This document shows, in pieces, positions 56,653 through 63,740 of a stretch of 64,000 nucleotides of DNA. Origin of the DNA: SpSt-205 sp039630245 (GTDB lineage: Bacteria; Bacteroidota; Bacteroidia; SpSt-205); contig JBCNVK010000004.1 in the NCBI GenBank assembly GCA_039630245.1, positions 124,001 through 188,000 of the forward strand, in the 5' to 3' direction. Within the stretch, counting starts at the first letter, position 1, and each line of letters starts with the position of its first letter. The notes under the pieces are model-generated. The model saw only the letters and a list, made by a program, of their open reading frames with translations. It searched no databases and was not told the DNA's origin. The translations under genes and the position numbers were made by a program.

Positions 56653-59424
56653 TTACTTCTTGCCCGTGGCGCCTAGCCGCATTGCCTCCAACTGACTGCG
56701 TAGATTTTGATTCTCCGCTTCCAATACTTCTACTCGCCGCAGAAGGTCTTGCACTAGCTGGGCTAAATCTTCCTGCTTATCCGCTAGGGCTTGCACCCCT
56801 ATCAGGGCCACTCCAGCTACATCGGTCGCCGCTAAATACCTCTGCGCCTCTTCGGGCCGATTTCTATCCCCCGTCCTGAAGGCCTCATAAAAGTCCTCCG
56901 CATAGGGACCTATGTGATACTCCTGAGTGCCCCTATAGTACCAGCCTTCCACCGGTAAGGCCCGTATCTTGGACAGTACCTCAGCTCGGGATAGAGGCAC
57001 GGGCCGATCCTTCTTGAGCCGAGAAGAGGCATTTTGCCAAACGCCTGTCGCAGTCAGATGCGCACCATTTCCATTTGTATTGTTAGTGCCCACATGGATT
57101 GGATGATCTCCATCCAGCCGGTTGAGCACTAAAAAGCCCGATGGGTTATTATTTACGCCATCTCCAAAAAGATATACCCTATGCGTCTCCGCAGCACTTG
57201 GATCCACATTCTGCCCGAAAACGAGCACATAGTTTGCATTAGCGGTATTGCTAAATCCACCCAAGACTGTGCTATACTCACCTGAGACTTGATTAGACAA
57301 TCCCCCTACTATGGCGCCGTATTGTCCGCTGACTACATTCTCTCCCCCCCCTGCTATGGTCCCATGCCGAGCGGAAATCGCATTATCCCAACCGCCTGCA
57401 ATCGTAGCATAAGCCGCATCAGCGCGGACAGAGTTTTTAAGCCCTCCGCCAATCGTAGAGTAGTCAGAGCCTGCCCTAGTGGTATTTTCCCAGCCGCCTC
57501 CAATGGTACTGCGCGAGCCCTCAGCTCGGTTGAAGCCGCCGCCTCCTATGACCGTGCGATCGCCAACGGCAGTATTGTTCTCGCCACCACTTATGGTAGA
57601 ATAGTCGCTACTCTCTTGCACTCTATTGCGATATCCCCCGCCTATTGTACCATAAACACTGGTCACCGCATTCTCTAGGCCGCCGCTTACGGTAGGGTAC
57701 CATTCTGCATTAGCGGTATTGTTTCCCCCGCCACCGACCGTAGCACCCCGCCCCCCTGTCACATTGTGGTGACCGCCAGCGATAGTATTAGCCAAACCTG
57801 TAGCCCGATTGGTATCCCCACCGCCTATCGTAGCATAACTACCCGTCTCTTCCACTATATTCCGGTATCCCCCTCCTATAGTGCCGTAAATGGCGGTCAC
57901 CGTATTCCTTAAGCCCCCGCTTACCGTGGGATACCAAGTAGCCCTAGCCGTATTACTCTCCCCTCCACCAACTGTAGCCCCTTGCCCATCCACTTCGTTA
58001 TTCCGACCCCCTGCAATAGTAGTCGCTGTGCCTCGGGCCTCATTATTCGCTCCCCCACCTATCACAGATTGAGCGCCAACTCCACGATTATTCCGTCCTC
58101 CCCCCACGACTGATTCACCACCAGTTACTTGATTATTAATCCCGCCTCCTATGAAGCTGTAAGGACCACCTACTTGGTTACTTACGCCCCCTCCTACCGT
58201 ACCCCACCTGGCTGAGACCTGATTTGAGGTACCTCCCGCGATAGTTGTCTCATAAGCCGAAGCTAAGATCTGATTTTGCGCCCCTCCCCCTATCGTAGCA
58301 TTGAAAGCTCCTGGGTGAATGACATTCTGAAAGCCCCCGCTTATTACCGAATGGTCTGCCCCCACTAGAATCTGGTTCAGCTGCCCCCCGCCGATACCAG
58401 CCCGAGAGGAGTAGATTTGATTGTCAGCTCCCCCTGCTATGGTACTCTGGGGACCCTCCACAATATTCCCACCCCCTCCTCCTATAGTGGAGCTATTCCC
58501 ACGTGCCCGATTGAAAGCCCCGCCGGCGATAGTACTACGCTGCCCTGAAGCCCGATTGTATTCTCCACCGCCTACCGTGGCATAATCCCCTTCTACGGTA
58601 TCCCGATGTCCCCCAGCTATCGTGCCATAAATGTTCAACACCACATTGTATAAGCCTCCTCCTATGGTGGCATAGATATTCTGCGTTTCGTTTGATTCTC
58701 CTCCACTTATAGTGGCGGCCCGTCCTTGGGAGCGATTCTTACTCCCTCCCGAAATAGTGGCGAAGTCACCCTCGGCCAGGTTCTCTCTCCCACCTCCTAC
58801 CGCTGAGGCAAAGCCCCTTGCTGTATTGTTATAGCCGCCAGCTATCACGCTATGGTTTCCGCTTGCCACTTGGGAGGGCGCTGTACGAAAAGCCTGCAAG
58901 TCTATTGCATGGAATCCACGCGGATCACCGCCAGCATCTCGCTGGATACTCCATGCCGGCGCACTATTACCGACGGGGTTGAGGAGCAGTACCTGCTGAT
59001 TTCCTGCCCAGAACTGAATAGGCTGAGATTGGATGGTAGCTATGACTAGGTGCCGAGCATCCGTCGTGCCTAAAAAGTTACCCGCCGTACCATTCCAGGG
59101 GGTGGTATTGCTATTGCCTACGAGCCGCCAGAAAAGCCCGTTGCCATTGTCCCAAGTGGGCATGCCGCCTGCTACCGCAAGTACATTTCCATTAGCTCCT
59201 ACGGGCAGCCAGAGGGGAGGCGTACCTGCTCCATTAGAGTAGAGAAGCGCCCCCACAGTGCCAGGATCATTCCCCGGCATAAAGGCGCCGTCCAGCCGCA
59301 AGTTTCCACTGACATGCAGGCGCTCTGACGGCGCAGCCGTACCTATCCCTACATTCTGAGCATAGATTGGTAGAAAAGCAAACCCAACAGAGAGCAGGAT
59401 AAATGCTTGTCGTGTTGGCAGCAT
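56653..59424 (-). CDS. YadA-head-like repeat surface protein with S74 chaperone domain
   Basis: A 923-residue secreted protein. Signal peptide residues 1-22; residues ~24-190 a leader region with VGIGTAAPSERLHVSG, common in Bacteroidota fibre proteins; ~190-728 tandem short repeats of the form GTIGGG-x-N-x-A/V (head-repeat type beta-helix); ~798-900 a peptidase S74 intramolecular chaperone domain (SSRLKKD, then AEVLSKIRALPVEGWYY and HIGPYAEDFYEAF); ~885-917 a terminal coiled coil. S74 domains fold trimeric fibres and cut themselves off, so this is probably a trimeric surface fibre. Start 59424 follows TACCTTTG by eight bases. Confidence 0.85.
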   Translation of the reverse strand: MLPTRQAFILLSVGFAFLPIYAQNVGIGTAAPSERLHVSGNLRLDGAFMPGNDPGTVGALLYSNGAGTPPLWLPVGANGNVLAVAGGMPTWDNGNGLFWRLVGNSNTTPWNGTAGNFLGTTDARHLVIATIQSQPIQFWAGNQQVLLLNPVGNSAPAWSIQRDAGGDPRGFHAIDLQAFRTAPSQVASGNHSVIAGGYNNTARGFASAVGGGRENLAEGDFATISGGSKNRSQGRAATISGGESNETQNIYATIGGGLYNVVLNIYGTIAGGHRDTVEGDYATVGGGEYNRASGQRSTIAGGAFNRARGNSSTIGGGGGNIVEGPQSTIAGGADNQIYSSRAGIGGGQLNQILVGADHSVISGGFQNVIHPGAFNATIGGGAQNQILASAYETTIAGGTSNQVSARWGTVGGGVSNQVGGPYSFIGGGINNQVTGGESVVGGGRNNRGVGAQSVIGGGANNEARGTATTIAGGRNNEVDGQGATVGGGESNTARATWYPTVSGGLRNTVTAIYGTIGGGYRNIVEETGSYATIGGGDTNRATGLANTIAGGHHNVTGGRGATVGGGGNNTANAEWYPTVSGGLENAVTSVYGTIGGGYRNRVQESSDYSTISGGENNTAVGDRTVIGGGGFNRAEGSRSTIGGGWENTTRAGSDYSTIGGGLKNSVRADAAYATIAGGWDNAISARHGTIAGGGENVVSGQYGAIVGGLSNQVSGEYSTVLGGFSNTANANYVLVFGQNVDPSAAETHRVYLFGDGVNNNPSGFLVLNRLDGDHPIHVGTNNTNGNGAHLTATGVWQNASSRLKKDRPVPLSRAEVLSKIRALPVEGWYYRGTQEYHIGPYAEDFYEAFRTGDRNRPEEAQRYLAATDVAGVALIGVQALADKQEDLAQLVQDLLRRVEVLEAENQNLRSQLEAMRLGATGKK
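57241..58857 (-). repeat. Coding tandem repeats of the fibre protein
   Basis: About 540 residues of imperfect 14-16-residue repeats with a conserved GGG-x-x-N core (for example ATIGGGLYNVV, GTIAGGHRDTV, STIAGGAFNRA). Larger blocks repeat too: a YPTVSGG unit and an IYGTIGGGYRN unit recur in the same order twice. It is a protein-level repeat, not a CRISPR or mobile repeat. Confidence 0.85.
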
Positions 59425-59432
59425 AATTCCTA

Positions 59433-59440
59433 CAAAGGTA
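59433..59440 (-). promoter_or_regulatory. -7 promoter element of the fibre protein gene
   Basis: TACCTTTG on the minus strand, eight bases before ATG 59424, leaving a predicted leader of about four bases. Confidence 0.6.
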
Positions 59441-59454
59441 GAAAAGACTTCTGC

Positions 59455-59991
59455 TCAAGGAATCCACACTGTCCCATCAGAGGCTTGAATAGCGCGCACC
59501 TGACCTTTCTGAAAGAGCCATCCTATAGTCCAGCAGGCTAAAGCGTCCCACTCATGTACCGAGGTGGGCCGAAGCCGAAGTCCCTGTTTTGTACCCCACT
59601 CCACTAAAAGCGAGGGGTCTTTGCGCGGCTTACCTACTAGCCCTTGGGCTCGGAAAAGGTATCTATACAGGGCCCAAGGGAAAGTCTCCTGCCAAGGTAC
59701 CGATAGGCGCTCCTGTAGAGAAACAGCCCGTCTATACAGTTGCTGCATGCTTTTCCAGCTTAGGGGCAGTGGCGCAATCCCCTCCTGGTGCAGCCGCCTA
59801 TCACACTCGCGAAAAGGACCTTCTCCGCAGGTAAGTGGGGCATCCACCCATACGCTCTGTACATCCCTCAAAAGAGCAAGAATCTCTTCATCGGAATAGG
59901 CTGTAGTACAGAACAAGTTTTCCCAGCTTTCTCCTATTACCACGCCCGAAGGGCGCTGCGGTCTAGCCGCTAAATCCAAACCGGCCCACAT
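59455..59991 (-). CDS. DUF429 RNase H-like protein
   Basis: A 178-residue protein of the DUF429 family, a predicted RNase H-fold nuclease. AGLDLAARPQRPSGVVI at the N-terminus holds the first acidic residue, VWVDAPLTCGEGPFRECDR near residue 48 the second, and HEWDALACWTIGW near 145 the third, so the acidic triad is plausibly intact. Substrate unknown. Start ATG 59991 follows GATTTTTG by five bases; it shares a 28-bp divergent gap with cutA. Confidence 0.8.
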   Translation of the reverse strand: MWAGLDLAARPQRPSGVVIGESWENLFCTTAYSDEEILALLRDVQSVWVDAPLTCGEGPFRECDRRLHQEGIAPLPLSWKSMQQLYRRAVSLQERLSVPWQETFPWALYRYLFRAQGLVGKPRKDPSLLVEWGTKQGLRLRPTSVHEWDALACWTIGWLFQKGQVRAIQASDGTVWIP

Positions 59992-59996
59992 CTCGG

Positions 59997-60004
59997 CAAA
60001 AATC
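59997..60004 (-). promoter_or_regulatory. Probable -7 element of the DUF429 gene
   Basis: GATTTTTG on the minus strand, one mismatch to TAnnTTTG, then five bases and ATG 59991. Confidence 0.5.
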
Positions 60005-60007
60005 TCC

Positions 60008-60015
60008 TATCTTAG
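60008..60015 (+). promoter_or_regulatory. -7 element of cutA (TTAG variant)
   Basis: TATCTTAG on the plus strand, then AAGT and ATG 60020. One mismatch to TAnnTTTG, standard four-base gap; 3 bp from the divergent DUF429 element. Confidence 0.55.
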
Positions 60016-60019
60016 AAGT

Positions 60020-60352
60020 ATGGAGCAAGCCGACTTTGCCCTCGTGTATGTGGTTTGTTCTAATCCAGAAGAGGCGCACGCCATAGCTAGGAAAGTTTTA
60101 GAGCGGCGGCTTGCAGCCTGTGCCAATATAATTCCTACTATCCATTCGCTCTACTGGTGGGAAGGTAAGTTAGAGGAGGGGCAAGAAACCCTACTAATTC
60201 TCAAAGCCCCCTACGACTACTATGAAGAAGTGGAGAAAGTTGTCAAAGCCCATCATAGCTACCAAGTTCCTGCAATATTGGCTATTCCCATTACAAAAGG
60301 TCTGCCGGATTACTTGCGCTGGCTGGCTGCTGAAACTGAGTTTGATTACTAG
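60020..60352 (+). CDS. cutA: Divalent-cation tolerance protein CutA
   Basis: A 110-residue CutA1 protein, a trimeric ferredoxin-like family linked to copper tolerance, although the molecular role is unsettled. VVCSNPEEAHAIARKVLERRLAACANIIPTIHSLYWWEGK, EETLLILKAPYDYYEEVEKVVKAHHSYQVPAILAIPI and the terminal YLRWLAAE match well. Start ATG 60020. It overlaps the next gene's likely start by about 11 bp. Confidence 0.95.
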   Translation: MEQADFALVYVVCSNPEEAHAIARKVLERRLAACANIIPTIHSLYWWEGKLEEGQETLLILKAPYDYYEEVEKVVKAHHSYQVPAILAIPITKGLPDYLRWLAAETEFDY

Positions 60353-61145
60353 CCCTGGTTGGAGCCTCCACTGCGGCGACAGTATAGCTAAGCGTTTTTG
60401 GTGGAAGGTAGGCCTGAGTTATGGGGTAATTTATGGGGGGCCCTTTATGGCTTGGTACCCCTGGCCAAAAGCCAAGGGGTGGCGCCTCTTTGACGATGGA
60501 ATAGAGTGGAAACAGATGGACAAGCTGGGGCATGTTTGGGCTACCTATCACCTGAGCCGCTTATACGCCGATTTAGCCCAAAGGGAAGGAGGTACGCCTA
60601 CCTTTGCCCTATGGGTAGGCATGGCTCTTGCCTGGGGCTTTCAGGGTAGTGTGGAAGTAGTAGATGGATTTTTCCCGAAGTGGGGCGCCTCTTTATGGGA
60701 TCTAGCGGCCAATTCAGCGGGTAGTGCGCTTTTCCTCCTCAATCATGCCCTCCATACTACCCCCTGGCAGGTAACGCTGCGCTTCTCCTTCTTCCCCTCT
60801 CCTTATGCAAAGGAAAGACCCGACGCCTTAGGCCGAGGGCTAGCGCAAATTCTCAAAGATTACAACGGACAAACTTACTGGCTATGCTTTTTGCACAAAA
60901 AGCTGCCGGTTGGGCTAGCGATAGGGCATGGGGCGCGCGGCCTACTAGGCGGCTATCACCAAGAGCCACCTTCCGTCTGGAAAGCCCGCGAATGGCGACG
61001 CTGGGTGCTGAGCCTAGATATAAACTGGGAATTTTTCTTGAGAAAACCCACTTTGCTGCGCCATATACTTGTAGCTATCAAGGCTCCTTTCCCCGCCCTT
61101 GTGTATGAACAGGCTCGGCTTCGTGTAGCTGGGATGTACTTTTAG
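60342..61145 (+). CDS. DUF2279-family protein
   Basis: A ~267-residue protein with the DUF2279 (YfiM-like) pattern: EWKQMDKLGHVWATYHLSRLYADL, then WGFQGSVEVVDGFFPKWGASLWDLAANSAGSALFLL. DUF2279 proteins are predicted to be periplasmic or membrane-associated in Bacteroidota; function unknown. Start is uncertain; I chose TTG 60342, which overlaps the cutA stop; longer readings lie inside cutA. Confidence 0.65.
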   Translation: MITSPGWSLHCGDSIAKRFWWKVGLSYGVIYGGPFMAWYPWPKAKGWRLFDDGIEWKQMDKLGHVWATYHLSRLYADLAQREGGTPTFALWVGMALAWGFQGSVEVVDGFFPKWGASLWDLAANSAGSALFLLNHALHTTPWQVTLRFSFFPSPYAKERPDALGRGLAQILKDYNGQTYWLCFLHKKLPVGLAIGHGARGLLGGYHQEPPSVWKAREWRRWVLSLDINWEFFLRKPTLLRHILVAIKAPFPALVYEQARLRVAGMYF

Positions 61146-61306
61146 GCTGGCTTTGTCCTCACTTGGCCTAATGTGGCCTTAAAAAGCGCGCCGTAGATAA
61201 ATACCCAGAGGAGGTAGTACGAGCTAAACCCACCAGCCCTAAACCCCTAACCCCAGGCCAAATGTTACACTGCAACTCAGCTCTTGTAGGGTACTCTATG
61301 GCTTCT
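61146..61306. other. 161-bp intergenic region, convergent
   Basis: Lies between the DUF2279 stop and the coiled-coil gene's stop. A weak GGCC-TAATGT-GGCC stem near 61167-61180 and a short TTCTT/AAGAA stem around the coiled-coil stop (61303-61317) are the only structures I see; neither has a T-run. Nothing else supported. Confidence 0.4.
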
Positions 61307-62017
61307 TTAGCGAAGAAACTGATATAGGGTCATCAATAAACTCAAAAGGGTCATTCCTCCGCCTACTAGCCAGACCAGCAGGCGGAAACGCTGGTTCATC
61401 TCTTCAAAGCGTTTATCTGCATATTCCCTCAGCTCCAAAAGCCGTTGATTATAGTCCTCATAACGCTTATTCATATACTCCAGCTGCTCAGCAAAGCGCC
61501 TATTAGTATGCTCCACCTGCTCAGCAAAGCGCCTATTAGTATGCTCCGCCTGTTCCGCAAAACGCCTATTGATATGCTCCACCTGCTCAGCAAAACGCTG
61601 ATTCATCTCCTGCCGAAGGTCTCGTATCTGCTGCTCCACTAGCTCTATGCGCTTCTCTAGGCTCTCCCTAATAAGATGGAGTTGCTTTTCAGAATTCTCT
61701 TGAAAAGAAGCAAGCCGTTTTTCAAGGCTCTCTTGTAGCAAACTCATCTGCCTCTCCACACCAGCTTGGGAGAGACTGAATTGTTTCTCTGAGCTTTCTC
61801 GCAGGAGGGTTAGCTGCTGCTCAAAGCCCTCCTTGAGTAGAGCGAAATACTGCGCTTGGAATTTTCGATCCTGCTCAAGGCGCTCATCTATACGGCTCCA
61901 TAACTGTTCAAACTCCAAATCACGCGCTGAAAGCACTTCGGTCAAGAGCTCCAACATCCCCTCCTCTATCTGTAAACCGCGTCGATGCGCCAGTTCCCTC
62001 AGCTCAGAGGGCTTCAT
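61307..62017 (-). CDS. Coiled-coil protein with 11-residue repeats and C-terminal membrane span
   Basis: A 236-residue protein, almost entirely helical coiled coil from residue ~30 to ~210, then a membrane span (~212-234). Residues 139-193 are five tandem 11-residue repeats (NRRFAEQVEHI and variants), which favour a right-handed or undecad coiled coil. The N-terminal residues 1-40 could be a small helical domain (ELRELAHRRGLQIEEG). It resembles DUF-type bacterial coiled-coil proteins of unknown function. Start ATG 62017, seven bases after TATTTTTG. Confidence 0.65.
   Translation of the reverse strand: MKPSELRELAHRRGLQIEEGMLELLTEVLSARDLEFEQLWSRIDERLEQDRKFQAQYFALLKEGFEQQLTLLRESSEKQFSLSQAGVERQMSLLQESLEKRLASFQENSEKQLHLIRESLEKRIELVEQQIRDLRQEMNQRFAEQVEHINRRFAEQAEHTNRRFAEQVEHTNRRFAEQLEYMNKRYEDYNQRLLELREYADKRFEEMNQRFRLLVWLVGGGMTLLSLLMTLYQFLR
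61439..61603 (-). repeat. 33-bp coding tandem repeat
   Basis: Five units of 33 bp encoding 11-residue repeats of the coiled-coil protein; the first four (61472-61603) are nearly identical, with repeated NRRFAEQ. The high nucleotide identity suggests recent expansion or slippage. Confidence 0.8.
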
Positions 62018-62024
62018 TCTTTCA

Positions 62025-62032
62025 CAAAAATA
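62025..62032 (-). promoter_or_regulatory. -7 promoter element of the coiled-coil gene
   Basis: TATTTTTG on the minus strand, seven bases before ATG 62017. Exact consensus; predicted leader about three bases. Confidence 0.55.
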
Positions 62033-62394
62033 AAAAATTCGCCTCGCCTGCCCAGAATCAGAGCCTTGGCAGAAGAAACTTGGGTACCCCCATGACGGCC
62101 ACGGTAGGAGCTAAGTCGCTTGCAAACGAAGCGACCCTGCAGGCAACCCAACCTAAGATACTTTCCCTGCTCCGATTACCTCTCCACACCATCCAGCCAT
62201 AAGGCAGAGAATTAGGGCGGTATAGCTGATTAGGTTACGCTTCTCCAGAAAGCACCGCCCTTAGGGATTTCCTTGAACAGCCTTGGTGGGTTACTGCGCA
62301 TGCCTGATGGGGCCGCTCTTCTAAAAGTATCCCGTCTTTCCCTGCAAGATTTAAGCCCTTCTGATTCGCAGGAGGCTACGCAGCCATAACGCGC
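62033..62394. other. 362-bp gene-free region with stem-loops
   Basis: The longest non-coding stretch of the window. GTCGCTT (62115-62121) pairs perfectly with AAGCGAC (62129-62135) over a 7-nt loop; AGGGCGGT (62214-62221) pairs with ACCGCCCT (62254-62261) over 32 nt; GGGTACCC (62082-62089) is palindromic. I cannot match it to tmRNA, RNase P RNA, 6S or SRP RNA. It could be a structured RNA, or decayed sequence. Confidence 0.35.
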
Positions 62395-63219
62395 TCACCA
62401 GCTTGGCCGTTTTACTTTATGCAGCAGGTAGAGCAGTACTCTATGGAGCTTATTGAAAGGCTTAAACCTAGCCCCATATAGACTACAAAATCTCGGCCTT
62501 GCCTCACCCTTGAGAGGCACAAATGCAGGATGAGAGAGCTCAAATCGAGTGGCTAAGAGAATAGTGCGAGATCTACTGCGAAAGATAGTCTCCTTAAAGT
62601 CCGCATGATCAGGCATTCTTTTAAGCCTGTAGATAAAAGGCATACCCGCGTAATGTAGCATCGTTATCAAGCAACTCTCTGACGGAAAAAGAGCTACGTA
62701 GGTTAGTCCTTGATCCACATCTCTACCTTCCTTGAATAAGAGCAGGCCCGGGCATTCCCAGCCAATTACCGCCGACTCTATAAGAAGGACATGTTTAGTC
62801 ATTTTTACAATGTTCCTCACTGCAGCGAAAGGATTTTCCAAGTGGTATAGGATACCAAAGGCCAAAACTAGGTCGAAAGTGCCTAAGTCTGGAAGTGAGG
62901 GATCTTCCACATTTCTGCAGAGGAACTGAATATCTGGATGCCTACGCTGGGCCTCTTGTACATTCTCCTCCCTTCCCTCCACTCCTACCACCTCAAATCC
63001 CCTATCTTTTAGAAAACGGCTGAAATAGCCAACCCCAGCTCCTACATCCAAAGCCGACTTCAGCTCCACATAAGTTGAGAGAGTCTTTAGAAGGGAGTCA
63101 AGCATTTCCATGCGGGCCTTGTTGAGTGAAATCGCCTCCGGAGCGTCAAAGGGCAAATGCGAAGAGACCAGCCGGAGGGGCGAGTTTTCTTGAGGGAATT
63201 GAATGGGCTGATTGGACAT
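62395..63219 (-). CDS. SAM-dependent methyltransferase
   Basis: A 274-residue class I methyltransferase. Motif I ALDVGAGVGYFSRFL near residue 56, acidic end of motif II in VVGVEGREENVQEAQRR, motif IV FDLVLAFGILYHLENPF near 115. The fold is close to CmoB/UbiE-like small-molecule or glycan methyltransferases; its target is unknown. Start ATG 63219 lies four bases after TAGCTTTG. It is divergent from icmF. Confidence 0.8.
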   Translation of the reverse strand: MSNQPIQFPQENSPLRLVSSHLPFDAPEAISLNKARMEMLDSLLKTLSTYVELKSALDVGAGVGYFSRFLKDRGFEVVGVEGREENVQEAQRRHPDIQFLCRNVEDPSLPDLGTFDLVLAFGILYHLENPFAAVRNIVKMTKHVLLIESAVIGWECPGLLLFKEGRDVDQGLTYVALFPSESCLITMLHYAGMPFIYRLKRMPDHADFKETIFRSRSRTILLATRFELSHPAFVPLKGEARPRFCSLYGARFKPFNKLHRVLLYLLHKVKRPSW

Positions 63220-63223
63220 GGGA

Positions 63224-63231
63224 CAAAGCTA
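63224..63231 (-). promoter_or_regulatory. -7 promoter element of the methyltransferase gene
   Basis: TAGCTTTG on the minus strand, then TCCC and ATG 63219. Exact consensus, four-base gap. Confidence 0.75.
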
Positions 63232-63251
63232 CATAGTAACATCCAAATAGG

Positions 63252-63259
63252 TATTTTTG
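63252..63259 (+). promoter_or_regulatory. -7 promoter element of icmF
   Basis: TATTTTTG on the plus strand, then CTAT and ATG 63264. Exact consensus, four-base gap. Confidence 0.75.
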
Positions 63260-63263
63260 CTAT

Positions 63264-63740
63264 ATGTCTGCCGCTACCTCACAGCGCTTTGCCGGAAAAG
63301 CCGAAGTCCAGCCTTATAAATCCAAGTATCCGATCCGTATCGTAACGGCCGCTGCCCTCTTTGACGGACATGATGCAGCCATCAACCTCATGCGGCGCAT
63401 CATGCAAGCCTCGGGAGCTGAAGTGATTCACCTGGCCCATAACCGCAGTGCCGCTGAGATTGTAACCGCTGCTCTCCAAGAAGATACCCAGGCCGTAGCC
63501 CTCACTTCCTACCAAGGCGGGCACATGGAATTTTTCACCTATGTGCGCGAGCTTCTGGATAAAGCCGGCGCATCCCACGTGCGGATTTTTGGCGGCGGTG
63601 GCGGCACCATCCTACCCGAAGAGGCCGAAGAGCTCCACCAGCGCAGCATCACTCGCATTTACCTACCCGACGACGGGCGAGCTATGGGCCTACAAGGCAT
63701 GATTAGCGCCGTCCTAGAAAAATCCGACTTCACCCTCTAG
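63264..63740 (+). CDS. icmF: IcmF N-terminal cobalamin-binding domain (frame interrupted)
   Basis: First part of the fused isobutyryl-CoA mutase IcmF, a B12-dependent enzyme that interconverts isobutyryl- and n-butyryl-CoA (or related acyl-CoAs). These 158 residues are the B12-binding domain: the DGHDAAINLMRRIMQASGAEVIHLAHNRS segment holds the cobalamin-ligand DGHD...H motif, and GGGGTILPEEAEEL follows. The reading then meets TAG at 63738, but the G-protein chaperone domain continues in the -1 frame, so this is very likely not the true end. Confidence 0.85.
   Translation: MSAATSQRFAGKAEVQPYKSKYPIRIVTAAALFDGHDAAINLMRRIMQASGAEVIHLAHNRSAAEIVTAALQEDTQAVALTSYQGGHMEFFTYVRELLDKAGASHVRIFGGGGGTILPEEAEELHQRSITRIYLPDDGRAMGLQGMISAVLEKSDFTL

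Noticed and set aside
57241..58857. CRISPR-like or mobile repeat array
   Set aside because: Repeats are in frame, encode GGG-x-x-N head repeats, and there are no unique spacers of equal length.
62101..62140. Possible tmRNA-like segment (GCAAACGAAGCGAC resembles a tag start)
   Set aside because: No tRNA-like ends, no TTCGA T-loop in the region, and the sequence is explained by a simple 7-bp hairpin.
62092..62202. A 36-codon open frame in the gap at 62.1 kb
   Set aside because: No promoter element at the usual distance, no recognisable product, and codon choice looks unselected.
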